Source: Leptospira_A sp046736045 (lineage in GTDB: Bacteria > Spirochaetota > Leptospiria > Leptospirales > Leptospiraceae). Taken from it: DNA of 64,000 nucleotides. The stretch spans positions 1-64,000 of the forward strand of contig NZ_CP177134.1 of NCBI RefSeq assembly GCF_046736045.1, in the 5' to 3' direction. Below the pieces are notes generated by a model. The model was given only the letters and a program-made list of their open reading frames with translations, ran no database searches and was not told the DNA's origin. The position numbers and the translations under genes are program-made. Of the stretch, positions 46,213-55,498 are shown piece by piece; position 1 is the stretch's first letter, and each line of letters opens with the position of its first letter.

Positions 46213-47267
46213 CAGTGGAATCAATCTCCGGAATCAAAAACCCCCGTTTTGCAAATGCTCTTGCTGGAATTCCACAGGACATTCCTCCTATTTGGTTTAT
46301 GAGACAAGCAGGAAGGTATCATTCTCATTATCGAAAGCTCAAGGAAAAATACAGCTTTATCGAACTTTGTAAAAACCCCGAACTGGCCGCAGAAGTAGCG
46401 TTAGGTCCTATAAAGGAATTCGGATTCGACGTATCCATTCTATTTTCGGACATTCTGTTCCCTTTGGAAGCGTTGGGAATGGGATTGGATTATAATCCCG
46501 GGCCGGTTCTCTCTTTTCGTTTGGATTCGGAAAAAGATATCTCCAGATTAAAACCGGTTGCCGAGGCGATTTCCCAATTGGAATTTCAAAAAAAAGCAAT
46601 GTTACTGACCAGGGAAGTTCTGCCGAAGGAAACATCTCTCATTGGATTTTTAGGAGGGCCCTGGACTTTATATACTTATGCATCTTCCGGAAAACACGAA
46701 GGCAATCTGACAAATTCGAAAATCAATCTGGAACTGATCTCTCGTTTTTTTGAAATCATCACTTTCCTACTTTTGGAAAACTTAAAACTTCAACTGGAAG
46801 GTGGTGCGGAACTAGTGATGATTTTCGATACTGCCGCCGGAGATCTCAGTCCTTATTATTTCAACGAGTATGTCGCCAAACCTTTGCAAACGATTGCATC
46901 CGTTTATCCCGGCAAAGTCGGCTATTATGCGAAAGGAACCACCAAACATCAAATAGATTTAATAAAAGATATAGACGGCCTGGCCGGATTCGGAGTGGAT
47001 CATCGGTTTTCCATTGATAAACTGTTAAAAAACAATGATTCAAACGGGTTTATCCAGGGTAACTTCGATCAGTCTTTACTCTTTTTACCAAGAAAAGAAT
47101 TCAAAAAAGCCTTAAAACAATATTTGGAACCGATCAAACTTCTTTCGAAAGAAGAAAGAAAAGGATGGGTATCAGGTCTTGGGCACGGAGTGTTGCAAGG
47201 TACACCGGAATCCAATGTTAAGGAAATGGTCGAAATTATTCGTGAGGAATTCCATGTTAGAGCGTAA
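46209..47267 (+). CDS. hemE: uroporphyrinogen decarboxylase
   Basis: HemE removes four carboxyl groups from uroporphyrinogen III to give coproporphyrinogen III. The protein has 352 residues. PPIWFMRQAGRY at the N-terminus and GFLGGPWTLYTY near residue 145 are signature blocks, and conserved LFSDIL and GLGHGVLQGTPESNV are also present. AAGGAG lies about 9 nt before the ATG within the end of hemL. Its last bases overlap the hemN start. Confidence 0.96.
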   Translation: MTVESISGIKNPRFANALAGIPQDIPPIWFMRQAGRYHSHYRKLKEKYSFIELCKNPELAAEVALGPIKEFGFDVSILFSDILFPLEALGMGLDYNPGPVLSFRLDSEKDISRLKPVAEAISQLEFQKKAMLLTREVLPKETSLIGFLGGPWTLYTYASSGKHEGNLTNSKINLELISRFFEIITFLLLENLKLQLEGGAELVMIFDTAAGDLSPYYFNEYVAKPLQTIASVYPGKVGYYAKGTTKHQIDLIKDIDGLAGFGVDHRFSIDKLLKNNDSNGFIQGNFDQSLLFLPRKEFKKALKQYLEPIKLLSKEERKGWVSGLGHGVLQGTPESNVKEMVEIIREEFHVRA

Positions 47268-48603
47268 AGAGCTGCTAAAGAAATATGATATTCCTGCACC
47301 AAGGTACACCAGTTATCCGACAGTACCTTACTGGACTGATATGCCTTCCGATGAGGAATGGATCCGATCTATAGAAAAAAGCCTAGCCAAAGAAAATTCT
47401 TCTCTCGCCATCTATGTTCATATTCCTTTCTGCGAAACTCTTTGTACTTTTTGCGGATGCAATACTTCCATTACCAAAAATCATTCCGTTGAAGAACCGT
47501 ATGTGGAATCCGTTATCAAGGAATTGGATCTATATATTGCCCGGATTTCAAATCTAAAAGACAGATCTCTCGATGAACTTCATTTAGGCGGAGGGACTCC
47601 GACTTATCTTTCCGAAAAACATTTGGAATATCTGATAGCAAACATTACCGGGAAATTGTCCCCCAATGCAAATGCAGAGTTTTCCATAGAAGTAGATCCT
47701 CGTAGAACGAGAAAATCACAATTGGAAATTTTATATAAATACGGATTCAGAAGGATCAGCCTCGGAGTTCAGGATTTTGACGCGGAAGTGCAAAGGTTGG
47801 TCAACAGAATCCAACCGTTTGAAAACACGGAGAGCATCACTGAAACTGCTAGGGAATTGGGATTTACATCGGTTAACTTCGATTTGATCTACGGACTCCC
47901 TAAACAAACAATTGCTTCTATGGAAAAGACGATTGAACTGACTCTATCATTACGTCCAGATCGGATTGCATTTTATTCTTATGCACATGTCCCTTGGATC
48001 AAGGCATCCCAAAGATTATTCACAGAAGAAGACCTCCCTAAATCAGAAGAAAAACGTGAGTTATACGAAAGAGGCAGAAAACTATTGGAAGCCGGCGGTT
48101 ATGAAGAAATCGGAATGGATCATTTTGCATTGAAGACCGACTCACTTTGGAAAGCATCGAAAGCCGGAATACTGCATAGAAATTTTATGGGTTATAGCTC
48201 GCACAAAACAGATGTTTTACTGGGATTGGGAACTTCTTCAATCTCCGAGACATCGGATTCTTTTCATCAAAATGAAAAGCTTGAAACAAAATACAGACGA
48301 ATCGTAAACCAGGGAATAATCCCCAGTTTTAGAGGCCACAAGCTAAATGATTCCGATCAAAAAAGAAGACAATTGATTTTGACATTAATGACTACATGGG
48401 AAGTGGAAATTCCGAAAAGCTGGAAGGAAGATGTGGGGAATTATCTCCACGAAATGGAGTCGGATCGTTTAATCGAATGGGCAGAAAACAAAATAAAAAT
48501 TACTGAAAAAGGTCGCCCTTTTCTCAGAATCGTATGTACAGCGTTAGATGAAAAACTTCGAAATTCCCAACCGAATTTCCCTATTTTTTCAAAAGCAATC
48601 TAA
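47254..48603 (+). CDS. hemN: oxygen-independent coproporphyrinogen III oxidase
   Basis: HemN is a radical SAM enzyme that decarboxylates coproporphyrinogen III to protoporphyrinogen IX without oxygen. The start is the ATG at 47254, with GAGG 6 nt upstream, giving 449 residues and the standard HemN beginning (KYDIPAPRYTSYPTVPYW). The cluster motif is CETLCTFCGC, and LHLGGGTPTYLS and NFDLIYGLPKQT are family blocks. The frame is open to 47179, but that part lies within hemE. The next gene begins directly after its stop. Confidence 0.95.
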   Translation: MLERKELLKKYDIPAPRYTSYPTVPYWTDMPSDEEWIRSIEKSLAKENSSLAIYVHIPFCETLCTFCGCNTSITKNHSVEEPYVESVIKELDLYIARISNLKDRSLDELHLGGGTPTYLSEKHLEYLIANITGKLSPNANAEFSIEVDPRRTRKSQLEILYKYGFRRISLGVQDFDAEVQRLVNRIQPFENTESITETARELGFTSVNFDLIYGLPKQTIASMEKTIELTLSLRPDRIAFYSYAHVPWIKASQRLFTEEDLPKSEEKRELYERGRKLLEAGGYEEIGMDHFALKTDSLWKASKAGILHRNFMGYSSHKTDVLLGLGTSSISETSDSFHQNEKLETKYRRIVNQGIIPSFRGHKLNDSDQKRRQLILTLMTTWEVEIPKSWKEDVGNYLHEMESDRLIEWAENKIKITEKGRPFLRIVCTALDEKLRNSQPNFPIFSKAI

Positions 48604-49869
48604 ATGCAAGATTCGGTTCTGATCGTCGGAGGTGGGATCAGCGGATTAATTTCCGCTTACTCTTGCATGAAACAAGGTTTGAAAGTAACTCTTATCGAAA
48701 AATCGGATCGATTGGGAGGAATGTTACAAACCACACAGACCAAATTCGGTCCGGTGGAAAGAGCCGCCAATGGATTGTTAAATTCCGTAGAGATAGAAGA
48801 GTTGCTTCATGATCTTAAGTTGAATCCAATTCAACCCAAGCCTTCTTCGAAAAAAAGATATTTTCTGATTGGAAACAAAATTCGACAGATTCCAATTTCC
48901 TTCTTCTCCATAATCAGATTGATCTATGGCTTTTTATTTATAAATGCAAATCCGATGGAAGACGAATCCATCCGAAACTGGAGCATTCGAATTTTCGGAA
49001 AAGAAGCTACAAGCAATCTCATTGAACCGGCTTTAGGTGGAATTTACGCATCCGAACTGAAAGATATGGATCCGAAAATGGCGTTCTCATCATTTCTTTG
49101 GAAAAATGGAGATTCGGTTTTCACCAATTTAAAAAACTCGCGAAAAAAGCCGAAAGTAAAACTCAAAAACAAAGGAACCATCTCTTTTTCCAAAGGAATA
49201 TCCGAATTGACCGGAGCTTTGGTAGAATCGATAAAAAATAAAATTAAAATCCATACGAATACGGAAATTATTAGCCTGGATCAGCTAAAAAAAGATTACC
49301 CCGATCATAGAATTATTTTTTGTACAAATTTACAATCCACCTATCGGATATTAAATTCTACGGAAAACCATTCACATGAATTAAGAGAACGGAATATCGG
49401 TAAAATTCCATTACTTTCAGTTTCAACTATCACATGTTTTGTGAAAAAACCACTTTTGGAAAAACCGGGCTTTGGTATTTTATTTCCAAAAAACCGGGGG
49501 ATTGCCGCCAACGGTGTATTATTGAATGATTTTATTTTTGACGGAAGGGTTTTTGACAAAGACATTCACTCGGAAACCTGGATTTATGCAGGTGAGTTTT
49601 CAGATCATTTAACCGAAGAGGCCATCGTAGACTTGGTAAAACAAGACAGAATGAAAATCAATCGTTCACATGAGGAACAAATCGTATCCGTATACCCGAA
49701 AGTTTGGAGACAATCCTTTCCTGTTTATGGAAATGAGTTGCTCCGCTTCAACCAATACCTGGATGAAATAGAAAAAGAAACTCTGCCTTCCCGATCCATT
49801 CGTTTTTTAGGAAACTACAGATATGGGATCGGGTTGAAAGGACTGATCGAATCCGCATTAAAAACATAA
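48604..49869 (+). CDS. hemG: protoporphyrinogen oxidase, FAD-dependent (HemY type)
   Basis: This enzyme oxidises protoporphyrinogen IX to protoporphyrin IX. The 421-residue protein begins with an FAD fold (VLIVGGGISGLISAYSCMKQG then LIEKSDRLGGMLQT). EPALGGIYASEL near residue 141 and the C-terminal FLGNYRYGIGLKGLIESA, the second FAD contact, are typical of the HemY/PPOX family. The symbol follows Leptospira usage, although this is not the E. coli HemG flavodoxin. No gap separates it from hemN. Confidence 0.93.
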   Translation: MQDSVLIVGGGISGLISAYSCMKQGLKVTLIEKSDRLGGMLQTTQTKFGPVERAANGLLNSVEIEELLHDLKLNPIQPKPSSKKRYFLIGNKIRQIPISFFSIIRLIYGFLFINANPMEDESIRNWSIRIFGKEATSNLIEPALGGIYASELKDMDPKMAFSSFLWKNGDSVFTNLKNSRKKPKVKLKNKGTISFSKGISELTGALVESIKNKIKIHTNTEIISLDQLKKDYPDHRIIFCTNLQSTYRILNSTENHSHELRERNIGKIPLLSVSTITCFVKKPLLEKPGFGILFPKNRGIAANGVLLNDFIFDGRVFDKDIHSETWIYAGEFSDHLTEEAIVDLVKQDRMKINRSHEEQIVSVYPKVWRQSFPVYGNELLRFNQYLDEIEKETLPSRSIRFLGNYRYGIGLKGLIESALKT

Positions 49870-49910
49870 GCCCATTTGATAAGCATAGGAATGCCGGATA
49901 GATTTTTAGT

Positions 49911-50924
49911 TCAGACGGATTCCAATATGAGATCCGAAAGTAAATCGATAAACGGCGGATAGGTGCCAAAAGAAGGAATCCGGAAATAGGAATCTGCTCC
50001 CGAGTTCAAAGCCAAATCCCTGAGTTCCACTCCGATCTCTTCCAGAGTTTCCAAATGATCGCTTACAAAGCTGATTGGATACACTGCAATTCGTTTTCCT
50101 GATCCACCCAACACGCGTAATGTTGTTTTCGTATTTGGTTCCGTCCACTTTGCAGGGCCGACCCGACTCTGATAAGAGAGATGCACTTCCCCTAAAAACC
50201 CTTTCTCTCGAAGTCGTTTTGTAATTTCTAACACAGATGCTTCAATTTCTTTCACATAGGTATCTCCCTTGCGGACAAGGCGCATCGGAATTCCATGAGC
50301 TGAAAAAACCAAATCCAGATTTTGCCAATCTTCAATACCTTTTTCATTTTCCAAATGAAGGAAATGATCTTTGTTTAGACTTCCTTCAAAAAAATCCGAA
50401 ATAAGCGAAGCAGTTACATTCAGAAATCTAGGATCCAAGCCGAAAGGTTTCAACCATCCCTTTTCATTTAACGGAAATTTGCCTGTAATGGATTCAGCAA
50501 TTTTTGCTACAGACAATATCGTAGAACGGGAGTATTGTGGGAAAAGAGGAGCCCAAATGTGAGCGGCGGACGGAGCTTCCGAAACATTCAGAACTTCTTT
50601 TATGTTGGGATAACCGCAAGCCATGGCAATCCCACCCGACCATTCATCTTTTGTTTTTTCATTCAAGATTTTTACAACCGCATCTGCCTGCTTCGAAGTT
50701 TCCGCAACAAGAGGAGATCCTCCTCCGAAGCCCATTGATTCGTAAGTGGATTTCACTTTCGGTGCTCTTTTTTTCGCAATGTATTTAGCAAGCATTTGGC
50801 GGAGAGACTCCCAAAGAGGAAGATCGAATACATACGGATCTAAAAACAAATCTCTTAAAAAAATTTCGATTTCATCGGAAGTCCTTGGACCACCCAGATT
50901 GACTAAAGTAATTTTACGTTTCAC
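49911..50924 (-). CDS. hemH: ferrochelatase
   Basis: HemH inserts ferrous iron into protoporphyrin IX, the last step of haem synthesis. The 337 residues include VNLGGPRT at the N-terminus, GGGSPLV, the catalytic histidine in VFSAHGIPM, YQSRVGPAKWTEPNT and PISFVSDHLETL. It is convergent with hemG and 11 bases downstream of topA on the minus strand, so it appears to be expressed separately from the other haem genes. Confidence 0.95.
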   Translation of the reverse strand: MKRKITLVNLGGPRTSDEIEIFLRDLFLDPYVFDLPLWESLRQMLAKYIAKKRAPKVKSTYESMGFGGGSPLVAETSKQADAVVKILNEKTKDEWSGGIAMACGYPNIKEVLNVSEAPSAAHIWAPLFPQYSRSTILSVAKIAESITGKFPLNEKGWLKPFGLDPRFLNVTASLISDFFEGSLNKDHFLHLENEKGIEDWQNLDLVFSAHGIPMRLVRKGDTYVKEIEASVLEITKRLREKGFLGEVHLSYQSRVGPAKWTEPNTKTTLRVLGGSGKRIAVYPISFVSDHLETLEEIGVELRDLALNSGADSYFRIPSFGTYPPFIDLLSDLILESV

Positions 50925-50935
50925 TTTTTCCTTTG

Positions 50936-52795
50936 TTACGCTTCATAAGAAACATAATCGCAATGAGGGTAACGGGAACAATAATAGATTGTCTTTCCGG
51001 TTTTCGAAAACTTCGTTGCGATCTTTCCCTCATTACAAGTTGGACAGATTCTAGTTCCTTTTTGTGAAATTGATTTCGGATTGTTTTCCGTTTTTTCTTT
51101 TTTTGCAGCAGGTTTTTGTTTTTTTAATTCCAAAACCCTTTGATAGAAACTTCGTATCAGTTTGAGACGGGTTTCTTTTCCGTGTGCCAAAAGATCCAGT
51201 TCCTCTTCCATCGACTTGGTAAAACTTTCCCCCACAATTTCATCGAACCGTTCCACAAGAAGATCATTTACCTTTTCACCCAAAGCGGAAGCCCCCACTT
51301 TTTTCTGGTTTAGAAAAACATACTTACGTTTCATAAGTGTCGCAAGTGTTTGCGCGTAAGTGGAAGGCCTGCCTACTCCCGTTTTTTCCATCTTCTGAAT
51401 CAGACTTCCTTCCGTATAACGGGTAGGTGGTGAAGTTTTTTTATCTTCCCATATCCATTCTTTTACCGAAACTTTTGTTCCCGGCTTTAAGGTTTTTCTT
51501 TCGTCTATGGGCAGTTTGTCCGTTCTTAGAAATGATTTATATCCGAGAGATTTTCCTTCTTTTACTTTTGTATTCCATCTTTCACCTTTGGATTCAAAAA
51601 TATAATTTCTTTCTACCCCAGTTTCAGGCAAAAGAAAACTTTCCAGAAATCTCTGCCATATCAATTCGTATAACTTGAATTCATCAGGCTTTAAAGAAGA
51701 ATGTAATTGTTCGGGAGTCAGGTAAGGATCAATAGGAAGAATGGCCTCATGCGCTCCCTGGCTATGTAGTTTTTCTTTTCCCTTACTGGGAACACCCCGG
51801 ACCAGGCTGGAGTTCTTTTCATTTAAGAATCGTAATGCGGTCTTTTTTTTTCCTTCAGTTACATGAGTGGAATCGGTCCTCATATAAGTGATGAGTCCCT
51901 GGTATTCGCCATTTTTCATTCGTTTCCCTTCGAATAACGACTGAGCGATCTTCATGGTATGGGATGCGCTAAACCCGAAAAGCCTGGATGCAGTCTCTTG
52001 CAAAACAGCAGTTGTAAAGGGAGGAGGAGGAAAATTTTTATATTCCTTTTCTTCAATCGACTCCAGGGTAAGTTCCGTTCCCAAAATCGCCTTCCCTTGT
52101 CCGGACACTCCGTACTTTGCAAGCACAAGCTTTGCTTCTTTTTCAGATAACTTGTCTTTCGATTTAGGCAGAAGATAATCCAATTCGAAATCGTTTTTTT
52201 TATCAGAAACATTTGCTTTCAAAGAAACATAAATCTCGGGGATAAAATTTCGAATTTCCGCTTCTCTTTCACATATCCAGCGCAATACGGTGGATTGCAC
52301 CCTTCCTGCGGAAAGGGACGACCCTCCCAAATATTTCCAGAGGACGGGTGAAATTTCAAAACCGAAAATCCGATCAATGACCCTTCTCGCTACTTGAGAA
52401 TTGACCAACTGTTCGTCTACCGTGGAAGGATTTTTTAAAGCGGATAAAACTTCCTGTTTGGAAATCTCTTTCAAACGAATCCGAAAGGTATTTTTTTTTC
52501 CATCCAACTCTTTGGAAATATGATCTGCAATCATCTCCCCTTCCCTATCCGGATCGGAGGCAATGTATATGTGAGAACTGGACTTGGATAATTTTCGAAT
52601 ATTAGAAAATAATGTTTTTTTACCCTTCAACCATTCGTAGCTGGGTTCAAAATCATTTGCAAAATCGATTCCGTATTGTTTGGGAGGAAGGTCTTTGATA
52701 TGACCCTTGGTTGCGACAACTTTCCAATCTCCATCTAAGTAAGATTGCAAAGCCGCCGCTTTGGTAGGGGACTCAACTATAATTAGTTTTGTGAT
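50936..52795 (-). CDS. topA: DNA topoisomerase I, start codon unresolved
   Basis: This type IA topoisomerase relaxes negative supercoils. It has a Toprim domain (ASDPDREGEMIA), the active-site tyrosine in GLITYMRTDS, and one C-terminal four-cysteine zinc ribbon (CPTC ... YYCSRYPHC). At about 619 residues it is a short form. The first standard start, TTG at 52750, would remove the essential IIVESPTKA segment with the catalytic glutamate. That segment is encoded in frame upstream (TKLIIVESPTKAAALQ), but no ATG, GTG or TTG occurs between it and the cysK stop, which is in the same frame. The ATC at 52795, 2 nt after AGGG, gives the best N-terminus. Confidence 0.9.
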   Translation of the reverse strand: MTKLIIVESPTKAAALQSYLDGDWKVVATKGHIKDLPPKQYGIDFANDFEPSYEWLKGKKTLFSNIRKLSKSSSHIYIASDPDREGEMIADHISKELDGKKNTFRIRLKEISKQEVLSALKNPSTVDEQLVNSQVARRVIDRIFGFEISPVLWKYLGGSSLSAGRVQSTVLRWICEREAEIRNFIPEIYVSLKANVSDKKNDFELDYLLPKSKDKLSEKEAKLVLAKYGVSGQGKAILGTELTLESIEEKEYKNFPPPPFTTAVLQETASRLFGFSASHTMKIAQSLFEGKRMKNGEYQGLITYMRTDSTHVTEGKKKTALRFLNEKNSSLVRGVPSKGKEKLHSQGAHEAILPIDPYLTPEQLHSSLKPDEFKLYELIWQRFLESFLLPETGVERNYIFESKGERWNTKVKEGKSLGYKSFLRTDKLPIDERKTLKPGTKVSVKEWIWEDKKTSPPTRYTEGSLIQKMEKTGVGRPSTYAQTLATLMKRKYVFLNQKKVGASALGEKVNDLLVERFDEIVGESFTKSMEEELDLLAHGKETRLKLIRSFYQRVLELKKQKPAAKKEKTENNPKSISQKGTRICPTCNEGKIATKFSKTGKTIYYCSRYPHCDYVSYEA

Positions 52796-52813
52796 AGCCC
52801 TGAACCTGAAATG

Positions 52814-53728
52814 TTAAACGAATAATCCTTCGATGGAAAGATATCTTTCTCCCGTATCATAACAGAAGGTAAGAACCTTTGCTCCTGCAGGAATCTCTTT
52901 GAGTTTTTTTGCAACAGCCGCAAGACTTGCTCCGGAAGAAGTCCCGACGAAGATACCTTCTTTTTTTGCAAGCTCAACAGCCATAGCAAATGCTTCATCT
53001 TTTCCTACTGTGATGATTTCATCCAAAAGTTCCGTTTTGCAATTTTTAGGAATGAAACCGGCACCTATCCCTTGTAAGGGGTGAGGTCCTGGTTTTCCAC
53101 CGCTAAGAACTGGGGAACCTTCCGGCTCAACTGCAACTATCTTCAATTTAGGAAACTTTTTTTTCAGATTTTCAGCACATCCGGTGATATGCCCGCCTGT
53201 ACCTACTCCGGTGATGATATAATCCAAACCTTCCGGGAAATCTTTTGCAATTTCTTCCGCTGTGGTTTCTCTATGAATTTTGATATTTGCTTCGTTCTCA
53301 AATTGCTGAGGCATCCATGCTTTCGGATTGGAAGCGAGTATTTCTTTCGCTTTTTCAATCGCACCAGGCATACCTTTTTCACGGGGAGTCAGTTCGAATT
53401 TGGCACCGTATGCTGCCATAATGCGTCTTCTTTCGATAGACATATGCTCCGGCATAACAAGCGTTATCGGATAACCTTTGACTGCGGCCACCATAGCAAG
53501 TCCGATTCCGGTATTTCCGGAAGTTGGTTCCACGATCATGGAATCCTTTGTCAACTTACCTGTTTTTTCCGCATCTTCAATCATAGAAAGAGCGATCCTA
53601 TCTTTGATGGATCCGCCCGGATTTTGACGCTCTAATTTCAACCAAACTTGTTGGTTTTCTCCGAAAAGACGGGATAAGCGAACATGAGGGGTGTTTCCGA
53701 TTGCTTCTAAAATACTGTTTAACTTCAT
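52814..53728 (-). CDS. cysK: cysteine synthase A
   Basis: CysK makes cysteine from O-acetylserine and sulfide, the end of the sulfate pathway encoded at 23-38 kb. The PLP lysine is in NPGGSIKDR, the phosphate loop in TSGNTGIGLA, and GVGTGGHITG and VGTSSGASLAA follow. The ATG at 53728 has GGAG 6 nt upstream and gives 304 residues; the frame is open to 53776, but that start adds 16 unconserved residues. topA follows after 18 bases. Confidence 0.95.
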   Translation of the reverse strand: MKLNSILEAIGNTPHVRLSRLFGENQQVWLKLERQNPGGSIKDRIALSMIEDAEKTGKLTKDSMIVEPTSGNTGIGLAMVAAVKGYPITLVMPEHMSIERRRIMAAYGAKFELTPREKGMPGAIEKAKEILASNPKAWMPQQFENEANIKIHRETTAEEIAKDFPEGLDYIITGVGTGGHITGCAENLKKKFPKLKIVAVEPEGSPVLSGGKPGPHPLQGIGAGFIPKNCKTELLDEIITVGKDEAFAMAVELAKKEGIFVGTSSGASLAAVAKKLKEIPAGAKVLTFCYDTGERYLSIEGLFV

Positions 53729-53924
53729 AAGAACTCCGCAAAAGTTATTACTTCTGGGAAAACTGATTTTGTCCACGAAGAAAATGAGAAATGATTTTCT
53801 CCCATAGCCTCATTTAAGCGGCTCTGCACCACCGAAGGTAATCGAATCCACAGGATGTTTAAAATACTGGAGGAATGAAAGCTAGCCGCGGAAACGACAG
53901 AAGCTAGCTATTTGGGTAGATTGA

Positions 53925-54842
53925 TTAAGGAACCCGAAAGGATTGGATTTGTTTATAATCTTCTCTCATCTGTGCAAGAACCCTTTGGTCATTTTCAATT
54001 GAAATTGCTTTTTCCAAATGAGGTGCCGCAAGAGTAAGGTCCATTCGAACCAATGCTTCCGATGCTTTTTTTCGAATCTCCGGATCTTCATCCTTAAGAG
54101 TATCTACAACTGCTTTGAAATTTTGATTGGGCAATCTCTCCAGACCCGCTAATGCACTCAAGATGGAGATCTTGGCATAAGCATCTTTTTCGTGGCTCAA
54201 AATTTCAGGAAGATTGGAGATCGTTTCTTTTTTTCCGGCCAGATAGATGGCATCTGCTGCGGAAGAACGGATGTAAAAGTTTTTATGGATGAGTGCCTGT
54301 TTGATTTCTTTTTCAGAATTTTCCGTTAGCGGAAGAGTCCCCAGAGTTCGAAGCATTTCTCCGCAGGCTAGAACCATGGAAATATCATCTTCTCCGAAAA
54401 AATAAGGACTGGAAAGACTATCCGATCCGTAAACTCCGTCTTTGATTTTGCGGGTTTTGTTTTCTCTTTCTACCAAAATCTCGGATTGTTTTTTATATTC
54501 GGCTAACAAAGGATCAATGGCAATCACATCACCTTTGCGGCCGAGAGCTTTAGCCGCATAAAATTTGACTACAGGTGAATTCTGTGTGGAGCTTGGAAAA
54601 TTCGGCGTTCCTCTTAAAGCAGCGATGATATCTCTGACTCCCAACTTACTTTTAACATAAGTTAACCGGTCTATGGCGTCTTTGATTTCATCCGGATCGG
54701 CGGAAGCGATTCTTCTTTGCTGTTCTGTAAAAAATGCGAGTCTTTCTTTGGGAACAGCCCCTTCATCTGCATTTAGTACTAATACTGGGGAAACTGCAAA
54801 CCCGAGAATAGAGATAAAAATATATTTCACCAAACTTTTCAC
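53925..54842 (-). CDS. secreted HEAT-repeat protein
   Basis: This 305-residue protein has a signal peptide (YIFISILGFAVSPVLVLNADEG). The mature part consists of HEAT-like helical repeats, for example VVKFYAAKALGRKGDVIAIDPL, YIRSSAADAIYLAG, YAKISILSALAGLE and EIRKKASEALVRM. Such repeats mediate protein binding in the periplasm; no partner is evident. It lies 48 bases downstream of the PhaR-type regulator. A 7-bp AGCTAGC/GCTAGCT stem at 53880-53909 follows its 3' end. Confidence 0.75.
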   Translation of the reverse strand: MKSLVKYIFISILGFAVSPVLVLNADEGAVPKERLAFFTEQQRRIASADPDEIKDAIDRLTYVKSKLGVRDIIAALRGTPNFPSSTQNSPVVKFYAAKALGRKGDVIAIDPLLAEYKKQSEILVERENKTRKIKDGVYGSDSLSSPYFFGEDDISMVLACGEMLRTLGTLPLTENSEKEIKQALIHKNFYIRSSAADAIYLAGKKETISNLPEILSHEKDAYAKISILSALAGLERLPNQNFKAVVDTLKDEDPEIRKKASEALVRMDLTLAAPHLEKAISIENDQRVLAQMREDYKQIQSFRVP

Positions 54843-54889
54843 AGAAGAACCTCTTATGTTAAAGTCTGACGGTTTTTTATCTTTTTTGA

Positions 54890-55438
54890 TTACGTCTCTT
54901 TTAATTTTTCTGCGACTTCTTTCAGTTTTTCAGAAAGATCTCCCAGAGTAGGAGTTTCTTTTTCCTGTAAGCTGATGGATAATTTTTCCAAATCCTTTTG
55001 GATTTGTTCCTTTTTCTCACTCGCCCGGGAAGCCATTTTGCGAAGCAGGTCTTCTCTATAATGGCTGAAATCCGCTTCCTTCAGCTCACCCAAATCCACC
55101 ATGGAAGTGACGATCTTTTCCAACCGTTCCGAAGTGAGGTAATTGGCACCGATTCCTCCTAGAACCAATCTTTCGAAAAGTCCGGAGATATCTCTCCCGG
55201 TTTCCCGAATCAGTGAAGTCAGCATAAAATTGGAAAAATATTCGTTCCGTTGTCCCAAACTTACCTTCAAAAAAGTCTGGCCTAAAATTTTGGGAGTGAT
55301 GTCTTCTCCGGACATATTGTCCAGAACTTTGATTTCTTCTCCACCGATGATCATCCGGGCCACATCTTCCAAAGTGATAGTGGAACTGGTCTCGGGATCG
55401 TAAAGTCGGCGATTGGCGTAACGTTTTAGAATCTTCAT
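54890..55438 (-). CDS. PhaR-type polyhydroxyalkanoate synthesis regulator
   Basis: The 182 residues begin with the PhaR DNA/PHB-binding domain (KRYANRRLYDPETSSTITL, then VLDNMSGEDITPKIL), normally a repressor of phasin and PHA granule genes. The C-terminus from about residue 115 is a charged coiled coil (REDLLRKMASRASEKKEQIQK). The ATG at 55438 matches the family start; the 16 residues upstream in the open frame are not conserved. No PHA synthase or phasin is in the window, so it may act elsewhere. Confidence 0.8.
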   Translation of the reverse strand: MKILKRYANRRLYDPETSSTITLEDVARMIIGGEEIKVLDNMSGEDITPKILGQTFLKVSLGQRNEYFSNFMLTSLIRETGRDISGLFERLVLGGIGANYLTSERLEKIVTSMVDLGELKEADFSHYREDLLRKMASRASEKKEQIQKDLEKLSISLQEKETPTLGDLSEKLKEVAEKLKET

Positions 55439-55498
55439 AGAAGAACGAATTTTAAAATGGCTTTTCGAGAACAGGGGGTCAACCAAAATACAATCTGA

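Noticed and set aside
47179..47253. HemN start at 47179
   Set aside because: The added residues lie within hemE in another frame; GAGG before 47254 and the family N-terminus decide the start.
52814..52816. Interpretation of cysK-topA as one fused gene
   Set aside because: A TAA separates them and both are complete families; readthrough is kept only as an alternative for the missing topA start.
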